A stretch of DNA of 64,000 nucleotides from Flavobacterium cutihirudinis (GTDB lineage Bacteria; Bacteroidota; Bacteroidia; Flavobacteriales; Flavobacteriaceae). This document shows positions 57,803 to 64,000 of this stretch, piece by piece (within the stretch, counting starts at the first letter, position 1; the number at the start of each line of letters is the position of its first letter). A model generated the notes under the pieces. It had not been told where the DNA came from and made no database searches. It saw nothing but the letters and a program-made list of their open reading frames with translations. The position numbers and the translations under genes are program-made. The stretch lies in contig NZ_QRDQ01000008.1 of the NCBI RefSeq assembly GCF_003385895.1, positions 616,354 to 680,353 of the forward strand, written 5' to 3'.

Positions 57803-59143
57803 ATGGATATAGTTATCAAACTCTCTCAATTTCTATTGAGTTTATCTTTACTTATTATTCTTCACGAATTAGGGCATTTTATCCCAGCAAAATTGTTTAA
57901 AACCAGAGTCGAAAAATTTTATTTGTTTTTTGATGTTAAATATTCTCTATTAAAAAAGAAAATTGGCGAAACAGAATACGGAATTGGATGGCTTCCGCTT
58001 GGAGGTTATGTGAAAATTTCCGGAATGATCGACGAAAGCATGGACAAAGAGCAAATGGCTTTGCCTCCGCAGCCTTGGGAATTTCGTTCTAAACCGGCTT
58101 GGCAGCGTTTAATTATTATGCTTGGTGGTGTAACTGTAAACTTTATCCTGGCTTTTATTATCTATATCGGAATGGCTTTTGCTTATGGCGATACTTATGT
58201 AGCGAATGCCGACTTGAAAGATGGTGTTTGGATAACTAATCCTGCGATTGAAAAAATAGGAATAAAAACTGGAGATAAAATAATCTCTATAGATGGTCAT
58301 AAAATTGAGAATTTTGATGATGATACCAATTTGAAGGTTGTCATGGCCAAAGAAATTGTGATCGAAAGAAACGGTCAGAAGCAAACTATTAAAGTTCCTA
58401 CGGATTTTATTGACAATCTTTCTAAACACGAAAAAGGTTTATTGATTAGTCCAAGAATGCCTTTTGTTATTGGAGGTATTCAGGAAGATTCGCAAAATAC
58501 TTCGCTTAAGCCAAAAGATTTGCTTATTACATTAAATGGGCAAGAAGCTAAATATTTTGATCAGGTTAAGGTGATTTTAGAGGCGAACAAAGGAAAAACA
58601 ATTCCTGCAGTTGTTTTGCGTGATTTAAAGCAAACCCCAATTACGGTTAAGGTTTCGGATAAAGGAACTTTGGGTGTTGTTTCAGGAGGTTTAGATATTA
58701 AATCTTTAGAAAAATTGGGTTATTATAAAATAAGCACCAAAGAATATAGTTTTGCTGAATCGATTCCGGTTGGACTTGAAAAAGGAAAAAACAAGTTAGT
58801 GGATTACGGAAAACAATTAAAAATGATTTTTAATCCAGAGACAAAAGCGTACAAACAAGTTGGTGGTTTTGCTGCGATTTATAATATTTTTCCTAATTCA
58901 TGGAGTTGGGAAGTGTTTTGGTCAATCACTGCTTTATTGTCAATTATGCTTGGAGTAATGAATTTATTACCAATTCCGGCTTTAGATGGAGGTCATGTGA
59001 TGTTTTTATTATATGAAATTATTAGTGGTAAAAAACCAAGTGATAAATTCCTTGAAAACGCCCAAATGGTTGGCTTCGTACTACTTATAGCGTTGCTTTT
59101 GTTCGCAAATGGAAACGATATTTATAAGGCAATTATGAAGTAG
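57803..59143 (+). CDS. rseP: RseP-type site-2 protease (M50)
   Basis: A 446-aa integral membrane zinc metalloprotease. The HExxH motif HELGH is at residues 21-25 in the first transmembrane helix, and the second metal motif is NLLPIPALDGGH near residue 392. Between them lie PDZ-like domains (about 150-320). It cuts transmembrane anti-sigma factors or signal peptides. It is the only M50 member in the window and appears monocistronic, followed directly by tRNA genes. Confidence 0.95.
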   Translation: MDIVIKLSQFLLSLSLLIILHELGHFIPAKLFKTRVEKFYLFFDVKYSLLKKKIGETEYGIGWLPLGGYVKISGMIDESMDKEQMALPPQPWEFRSKPAWQRLIIMLGGVTVNFILAFIIYIGMAFAYGDTYVANADLKDGVWITNPAIEKIGIKTGDKIISIDGHKIENFDDDTNLKVVMAKEIVIERNGQKQTIKVPTDFIDNLSKHEKGLLISPRMPFVIGGIQEDSQNTSLKPKDLLITLNGQEAKYFDQVKVILEANKGKTIPAVVLRDLKQTPITVKVSDKGTLGVVSGGLDIKSLEKLGYYKISTKEYSFAESIPVGLEKGKNKLVDYGKQLKMIFNPETKAYKQVGGFAAIYNIFPNSWSWEVFWSITALLSIMLGVMNLLPIPALDGGHVMFLLYEIISGKKPSDKFLENAQMVGFVLLIALLLFANGNDIYKAIMK

Positions 59144-59175
59144 AAAAAAAAATGAATAAAAAGAGTTAAAATATT

Positions 59176-59205
59176 TTTGAGAAACTAAAAATTCGATTAT
59201 ATTTG
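59176..59205 (+). promoter_or_regulatory. Promoter of the tRNA-Asn pair
   Basis: TTTG (59176-59179), 18 bp, TATATTTG (59198-59205): both Bacteroidetes elements with good spacing, 25 bp before the first tRNA. Confidence 0.7.
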
Positions 59206-59229
59206 CACTCGCTAAAAAGAGCAACACTT

Positions 59230-59303
59230 TCCTCCTTAGCTCAGTTGGTTAGAGCATCTGACTGTTAATCAGAGGGTCCTTGGTTCGAGCCCAAGAGGGG
59301 GAG
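59230..59303 (+). tRNA. tRNA-Asn (GTT), first copy
   Basis: 74 nt. The acceptor stem TCCTCCT/AGGGGGA with discriminator G, D-loop AGCTCAGTTGGTTAGAGC, anticodon loop CTGTTAA (GTT) and T-arm GGTTCGAGCC are all regular. CCA is not encoded. Confidence 0.97.
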
Positions 59304-59341
59304 CAACTTTTTTTAGCAAACATATTTACCTTTAAGGTGAT

Positions 59342-59415
59342 TCCTCCTTAGCTCAGTTGGTTAGAGCATCTGACTGTTAATCAGAGGGTCCTTGGTTCGA
59401 GCCCAAGAGGGGGAG
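59342..59415 (+). tRNA. tRNA-Asn (GTT), second copy
   Basis: Identical in sequence to the copy at 59230 and 38 bp downstream of it, in tandem. The pair shares one promoter and one terminator. Confidence 0.97.
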
Positions 59416-59419
59416 CTTA

Positions 59420-59453
59420 AAAAAAAGACGATCAAAATGATCGTCTTTTTTTA
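59420..59453 (+). terminator. Terminator of the tRNA-Asn pair
   Basis: A-run, GACGATCA (59427-59434), AAA loop, TGATCGTC (59438-59445), T-run. Confidence 0.9.
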
Positions 59454-59495
59454 TTTATTTAAAAATGTAAAGTTCATTCCTTCATACACTATCTT

Positions 59496-60185
59496 TTATT
59501 TCTTAGCGACTCTATTTGTTGGATTTTTACTTTCAAACAAAAGCATCATTTCATTGGCTTTTTCAGTTTGGTTTATGGCTTTTAGTGATTCGGCATAACG
59601 ATAATAATAAATCGAATCGAGATTAGCAGACATACCAAGGAGTTCTGCATAGTATTTTGCAGCTTCTTCCATGTCGCCATCAAAATAAGACTTGTCAGCG
59701 ACTTTTCTCAACATGTCTACAGATTTGTATCCTTTGTCTAAAACCTTTTCATACGTACGCGAAATATCAATATCAATGTATTTTGCAGGTTCTGCTTTAT
59801 GAGTAACTTCGACTTTTACAGGTTTAACGGTTTCTGCGGGTATATCTGTAACGATTTTTGCCATTAATGGCACTTCAGCGGCTTTTACTTTTGGTTTTCT
59901 GTAAATTGGAGTTACTATTCTTGTATTGTTGGGGCCAAGATCGTAAGTGTTTACCATGTCTAATTTTGAAACTTCATATTTGGTAATTCTTTTGCCAAAG
60001 GTCATGTTTATTGTTTCTTCAACATAGTAAGCGGCAATAACAAGTTCTTCATCTGGTTTGGCATCAGCATTCAACTTTGTTATTCCGTTATCCGGATTTG
60101 TATTGGTTTTAGTTGCTTTTTGGGAAAAACAATTAAGGGGAAAAACAAATACAATTGTGAGAAAAATGACTGCATAAGCTTTCAT
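59496..60185 (-). CDS. Secreted protein resembling the N-terminal/TPR part of a T9SS-type OmpA protein
   Basis: A 229-aa protein with a signal peptide (ending NCFSQ). The middle is Lys/Pro/Val-rich and low complexity. The C-terminal about 80 residues form one or two TPR-like units (ADKSYFDGDMEEAAKYYAELL, then YRYAESLKAINQTEKANEMML). That C-terminus resembles the TPR segment opening large flavobacterial TPR/PD40/OmpA proteins linked to PorP/SprF genes. Here the OmpA part is absent and the protein ends cleanly. It may be a stand-alone relative. The function is unknown. Confidence 0.75.
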   Translation of the reverse strand: MKAYAVIFLTIVFVFPLNCFSQKATKTNTNPDNGITKLNADAKPDEELVIAAYYVEETINMTFGKRITKYEVSKLDMVNTYDLGPNNTRIVTPIYRKPKVKAAEVPLMAKIVTDIPAETVKPVKVEVTHKAEPAKYIDIDISRTYEKVLDKGYKSVDMLRKVADKSYFDGDMEEAAKYYAELLGMSANLDSIYYYRYAESLKAINQTEKANEMMLLFESKNPTNRVAKK

Positions 60186-60323
60186 GATTGTTGGTTTAAA
60201 ATAGTTTTATATTCAATACTCTATATTTTATACCAAAGATACTCCATAGTTCTCTTTTTTGTTTTTTATGCCCGTAAACGGCTTGGAAAGACGTTTAAAT
60301 GCAGTTTTTTAACAATAAACACA

Positions 60324-60359
60324 AAAAAAGCGCCACAATTTTCATTGAGGCGCTTTTTT
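60324..60359 (-). terminator. Terminator of the C1 peptidase gene
   Basis: AAAAAAGCGCC, inner CAAT/ATTG, GGCGCTTTTTT: a long near-perfect stem 21 bp after the peptidase stop. Confidence 0.88.
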
Positions 60360-60380
60360 GTTTTAAATGTTGGGGATTAA

Positions 60381-61577
60381 TTAAACACCCAATTTTTTAG
60401 CGATTTCCGTTGGAATTCCACCTTTATTTACCATTAAGGCAGTAGTTTTATATTTTACAAAATTTTTGGTTACAAACAAGAAACCTTTATAGTCATTTGT
60501 TTCTCCCCAAGAATTTTTTACGATATAATATTCTTTTCCAGTTTGATCTTTCGCAAGACCAATAATGTGCATTCCGTGATCATCTGTTGTTGTGTAATTG
60601 TCAAACGCTGCCTGACGCATTTCTGGAGTAATTTCTGGTTCAGCTTTTGGTCCGTTAAACATATCTGCTTTTTCTTCAGCAGTCATGTCATCGAATTTTT
60701 TTGTTGGAACATAAGCTACACCATTTTTCCAGCTAAAGCTTTTCTCACTAACATCAGTTGCCCATGCTACAGTGTATCCTTTTTTCAAAGCATTGTCGAT
60801 TACATCTGTCATATCGTTTACTTTGATATTGTAAACTTGATCTAATGACCAGTTGTCCGGCACAGCCAAAACTGTTTTTTGGTAGTAAGGAGCAGTAGTG
60901 AATGAAGACATTTCAATGTATTCATCAGGATTGATCCCTACAACTTCTTTTGCAAAAGACTGCGGAGTATAGTTTTTTCCTTTATAAGTAAAATTATCCG
61001 GCACTTTTCCTAAATAAGAATCAATAACCGCTGCGTATGCTTTTTGCCAGTTTGGTGTTAATTCTCCATTTGGATTTTTAACAACTGCTGCAAGAACACC
61101 TTCAATAAGAGCAGACATTTCAGCAAATTTATTTTTATCAGTTCCGTAGTTTAATCCTGTGTAAACTTCTCTAGGAACGGTTCCGTATTTTTTGTACATA
61201 TTAATTACATCATGAAGAGAACCTCCATCACCTAAAGTGATAGCGCCATGCATACGTACATAATTTACACCTTTATCAACATACACATTTCTTGCAGAAA
61301 AAACCTGAGATAATTCTACTGGTTGTTTTCCTAAACGAATCATCTCTGATTCTAGAAATGAGTTCGATGCATAACTCCAACAAGTTCCTGATGAACCCTG
61401 AGATTTTACAGATGTTGTTCCTAAGTTAACTACTTCAGTGAATTTAAAGTTTTCTTTACTTTTATCACTTGCGTTTAACTTTAGTGAATTTACCAAAATG
61501 TCTTGTGCGAAACCGCTACTTACGCCAACTAAAAAAGCCGACGCTACGAAAACTGATTTCATCGTAATTTTATACAT
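60381..61577 (-). CDS. Secreted C1-family cysteine peptidase (bleomycin hydrolase/aminopeptidase C-like)
   Basis: A 398-aa papain-fold peptidase with a signal peptide (ending SSGFAQ), unlike the usual cytoplasmic PepC. The catalytic Cys is in QGSSGTCWSYAS, the His in DDHGMHIIGLA and the Asn in YIVKNSWGE. The start at 61577 (MYKITMKS) is the first ATG. The ATG at 61562 (MKSVFVAS) would give an equally good signal peptide. It probably trims peptides in the periplasm or outside the cell. Confidence 0.92.
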   Translation of the reverse strand: MYKITMKSVFVASAFLVGVSSGFAQDILVNSLKLNASDKSKENFKFTEVVNLGTTSVKSQGSSGTCWSYASNSFLESEMIRLGKQPVELSQVFSARNVYVDKGVNYVRMHGAITLGDGGSLHDVINMYKKYGTVPREVYTGLNYGTDKNKFAEMSALIEGVLAAVVKNPNGELTPNWQKAYAAVIDSYLGKVPDNFTYKGKNYTPQSFAKEVVGINPDEYIEMSSFTTAPYYQKTVLAVPDNWSLDQVYNIKVNDMTDVIDNALKKGYTVAWATDVSEKSFSWKNGVAYVPTKKFDDMTAEEKADMFNGPKAEPEITPEMRQAAFDNYTTTDDHGMHIIGLAKDQTGKEYYIVKNSWGETNDYKGFLFVTKNFVKYKTTALMVNKGGIPTEIAKKLGV

Positions 61578-61819
61578 AATCAATGATTTAAATAGTTGAC
61601 TAATTAGTAGCCCTAAATTAATTTTTGTTACAAAACAATTAAATATTAAGTAAAAAAACTATTATTTTTCCGTTAATCTTTATACAATGTTTTTCTTAAG
61701 CATCAAAACCTTACAAAATGTGTAAATCGTAATTTGCTGTCAATCTTTAAATATTGCAGTTTAATTCCTAAAAAAGTAGTATTTTGGTATTTATAAATGC
61801 CACTTTGCTTATTTGAAAA

Positions 61820-62617
61820 ATGTTCGAACTCGAAAAAGAAAAATATTTAGGGAATACGAAAAACAGTTTCAATACCAATCAAGGAATTGCAATTGTCGAA
61901 ACCGAGTATCAGAGTAAGGTTTACGAGGGCTGGCATTCGCACAATAATGCGCACATTACACTTTTCCTGAAAGGCGGTACAACCGAGAAAAGGAAAAACT
62001 TTAGTGAAACGGTTGGTCCGGGTTCTTTATTGTTTTATCATAGTGATGAGATGCATCTGAATCAAAATACACTTTTTCCTTCCCGAAATATCAATATCGA
62101 AATTGAAGATGATCTTTTAAAAGAACTTCAGATTAATGAATCTGTAATCGAAAAATCGGTTGAGAACAGTGCGCTCACCAAATTTTTGATTCTTAAGATT
62201 TTTAAGGAATCTCAAAACCCTGATGTTTTTTCTAATGACAATATCAGAATGTTGTTTTCGCAATTGTCGAATACTATTGACCATTTGGAACGATTTGAAA
62301 AAAGCCCTTTTTGGGTGAAAAGTTTAAATGAATTGCTGAATGATTGTTGGAATGAAAACCCAAATTTGAATGATTTGGCAAAGGTTTTACATTTAAATCC
62401 GATTACGATTTCTAAACATTTCCCTAAATATTTTGGATGTACTTTAGGCGAATATATGCGTCGAATAAAAATTAATCGTTCGCTTTCGCTGATACAATCC
62501 ACGGAAAACAATTTGACTGAAATCGCTCTAGAATGTGGATTCTCCGATCAAAGTCATTTTATTAGAACTTTTAAAAACCAGACCGGATTTTTACCCAAAC
62601 AATTTCAAAAATTATAA
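61820..62617 (+). CDS. AraC-family transcriptional regulator
   Basis: A 265-aa regulator. The N-terminal about 100 residues resemble a cupin sensor domain (YEGWHSHNNAHITLFLKGG, GPGSLLFYHSDEMH). The C-terminal about 100 carry two helix-turn-helix motifs typical of AraC/XylS proteins: LNDLAKVLHLNPITISKHFPKYFG and LTEIALECGFSDQSHFIRTF. It lies 76 bp upstream of a CPBP-family protease gene on the same strand, which may be its target or operon partner. The ligand is unknown. Confidence 0.9.
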   Translation: MFELEKEKYLGNTKNSFNTNQGIAIVETEYQSKVYEGWHSHNNAHITLFLKGGTTEKRKNFSETVGPGSLLFYHSDEMHLNQNTLFPSRNINIEIEDDLLKELQINESVIEKSVENSALTKFLILKIFKESQNPDVFSNDNIRMLFSQLSNTIDHLERFEKSPFWVKSLNELLNDCWNENPNLNDLAKVLHLNPITISKHFPKYFGCTLGEYMRRIKINRSLSLIQSTENNLTEIALECGFSDQSHFIRTFKNQTGFLPKQFQKL

Positions 62618-62693
62618 CAGGCAAATTTCATTCTATTTTTTGGTTTCGATGCCACATACTTTTGTTTCATCATAAATCATTAAATAAAACCAA

Positions 62694-63554
62694 ATGGAAA
62701 CGCTTACTTTGAAACAAAAAACGTTTAATTCTCCAATAACAAAAATCATTCTTGCTTTACTTACTTTTATGGCAGTTGTTATAATTAGTCAACAAATTGC
62801 TGTAAAGTTACTAGCCTTAACTTCGCTTGAAAAAGAATATAGAAACCTTTTAAAAGGACTTTTTGTTTCTGCGCTGTGCGTCTTCAGCTACATTCTTTTC
62901 TTTAAAAAGTATGACAAAAGAGCAATCACAGAGTTTTCAACAAAAGGACTTGCAAAAAATCTTATTCTTGGAACTCTTATTGGTTTTACTTTACAATCGC
63001 TCACCATTTTGGTAATCTATCTTAACGGAAGTTACAGTGTTTTGAATATCAATCCAATTTCATTTATTCTGATTCCTTTTACCATTATGTTTACTGTTGC
63101 CATTATTGAAGAAATATTGGTGCGTGGAATTATCTTTAGAATAGTCGAAGAAAAATTGGGTACCTATATTTCGCTTACGATATCTTCGGTATTGTTTGGT
63201 GTTTTTCATTTGGCAAACCCAAATGGTACTTTGATTTCATCAATATGCATAACTATGGCTGGTTTTATGCTTGGAGCAGCTTTTGTTTACAGTCGTAATT
63301 TATGGTTTCCGATAGCTTTGCATTTTGCTTGGAATTTTACACAATCAGGAATTTATGGCGCGATAACATCTGGAAACGAAAAAACAAATAGTTTATTGAA
63401 TGCCAAAATACAAGGCCCACAATTTATTACAGGAGGAGAATTTGGTCCCGAAGGTTCTATTCAGGCTATTTTATTTTGTGCGGTTGGAGCTATTTTATTA
63501 TTGGCTTTAAGCCGAAAAAATAATAATATCATTAAACCATACTGGAAAAAATAG
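62694..63554 (+). CDS. CPBP-family intramembrane metalloprotease
   Basis: A 286-aa membrane protein with about eight hydrophobic segments. The CPBP (Abi/CAAX protease) motifs are in order: EEILVRG (the EExxxR pair), FGVFHLAN (FxxxH) and HFAWNF (HxxxN/D-like). Such proteins process prenylated peptides or bacteriocins, or confer self-immunity. The gene follows the AraC regulator and ends before a strong bidirectional terminator. Confidence 0.9.
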   Translation: METLTLKQKTFNSPITKIILALLTFMAVVIISQQIAVKLLALTSLEKEYRNLLKGLFVSALCVFSYILFFKKYDKRAITEFSTKGLAKNLILGTLIGFTLQSLTILVIYLNGSYSVLNINPISFILIPFTIMFTVAIIEEILVRGIIFRIVEEKLGTYISLTISSVLFGVFHLANPNGTLISSICITMAGFMLGAAFVYSRNLWFPIALHFAWNFTQSGIYGAITSGNEKTNSLLNAKIQGPQFITGGEFGPEGSIQAILFCAVGAILLLALSRKNNNIIKPYWKK

Positions 63555-63586
63555 AAAGCTTTTTACTGCTAAGTATATAAAAAAGT

Positions 63587-63611
63587 ACTCCCGATATTTA
63601 ATATCGGGAGT
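63587..63611. terminator. Bidirectional terminator between convergent genes
   Basis: ACTCCCGATATT (63587-63598) and AATATCGGGAGT (63600-63611) with T-rich flanks. The CCCGA/TCGGG arms echo the palindromes at 34910 and 54971. Confidence 0.8.
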
Positions 63612-63652
63612 TTTACTTTTTACTTATCACTTTTTATTTTTTACTAAAAATT

Positions 63653-64000
63653 TTATCTCATCCAATTACTTCCAAAAACAATGTAGTAAGCCCAATCTTC
63701 ATTTCCTTTTGCGACATCTACACCCATTCTCAATTTAAATTTTCGGGCTATTAAATATCTAAAACCTGTTCCGTAACTGTAAACTACTGGTTTTGCAAAA
63801 GCTTTATCCCAATCGTCAAAAGCACTAGCAAGACCTCCAAATCCCATTAAACTCCATCTTCGATACAAATCCCAACGAAACTCGACTTCATTTACAATAC
63901 TGGTGTTTCCCATATATCTGGCTGTTGGAATCCCTCTTAAATTAATTCCCGGTTTAAGATAAAAAGGCGGACTTCCCAACGCCTGTTCTCCTTCAATCCT
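63653..64000 (-). CDS. Outer-membrane beta-barrel protein, C-terminal part (BamA/Omp85-like), cut by window edge
   Basis: The frame runs from the stop at 63653 to the end of the window without a convincing start, so only the last 115 or so residues are present. They contain RIEGEQALGSPPFYLKPGINLRGIP and then alternating strands, ending VFGSNWMR. The LRG segment is reminiscent of the (V/I)RGY/F motif of Omp85 barrels. It may be a BamA/TamA-type or surface-antigen protein. The N-terminus lies outside. Confidence 0.7.
   Translation of the reverse strand, partial: RIEGEQALGSPPFYLKPGINLRGIPTARYMGNTSIVNEVEFRWDLYRRWSLMGFGGLASAFDDWDKAFAKPVVYSYGTGFRYLIARKFKLRMGVDVAKGNEDWAYYIVFGSNWMR

Noticed and set aside
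59230..59415. Tandem tRNA-Asn genes as a possible integration scar
   Set aside because: Both copies are complete and share one promoter and terminator. Ordinary tandem duplication explains them, and no cargo lies between.

Overview
The window looks like a Flavobacterium chromosome, probably close to F. johnsoniae. The evidence is low GC, Bacteroidetes promoters (TAnnTTTG at -7), SusC/SusD genes, a flexirubin/aryl-polyene-type cluster, T6SS-type PAAR-like genes of the Bacteroidetes kind, and flavobacterial intergenic repeats.

Layout. (1) 0.3-7.6 kb: one edge of a flexirubin-type pigment cluster (acyltransferase, ACP, ketosynthase, ketoreductase, tyrosine ammonia-lyase and a halogenase-like flavoprotein), with a perfect palindrome in the divergent promoter. 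(2) 7.6-14.8 kb: a six-gene minus-strand operon with a LysM membrane protein, a PAAR-like (DUF4280) protein with a candidate toxin C-terminus, a translationally coupled lipoprotein, a 920-aa OmpA-domain protein and two unknowns. It resembles an orphan secretion-effector island. (3) 15-21 kb: an SGLT-type sugar symporter, galT, galK and galM, plus a divergent GntR regulator. A degenerate copy of the symporter 3' end lies 0.8 kb downstream. (4) 22.6-46.6 kb: an L-arabinan/L-arabinose locus. It holds transketolase, transaldolase, the Nudix-type regulator AraR, SusC/SusD, two GH51, three GH43, one GH127, araB, araD, araA and a lipoprotein mutarotase. (5) 46.9-50.7 kb: OsmC and secreted or outer-membrane unknowns. 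(6) 50.85-52.95 kb: a small cassette at the 3' end of a tRNA-Leu gene, with a GHKL ATPase, a STAS-like protein and a PIN nuclease. (7) 53-64 kb: mostly housekeeping genes (prs, rplY, rseP, two tRNA-Asn, oxidoreductases, a C1 peptidase, an AraC regulator, a CPBP protease and a truncated outer-membrane barrel protein).

How the parts work together. Arabinan would be cut at the surface by GH43/GH51/GH127 enzymes and bound and imported by SusC/SusD. Arabinose would be mutarotated in the periplasm and carried in by the SGLT-type symporter. AraA, AraB and AraD then make D-xylulose 5-phosphate, which transketolase and transaldolase feed into central metabolism. I read seven copies of one palindrome (AARTGT-N7-ACAYTT) at the symporter, transketolase, araR/susC and araB promoters, which fits a single AraR regulon.

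The least explained parts are the tRNA-Leu cassette, the PAAR-like effector/lipoprotein pair, the duplicated symporter tail, and a set of intergenic hairpins built from short degenerate tandem repeats. All calls come from reading the sequence. No database search or folding program was run.
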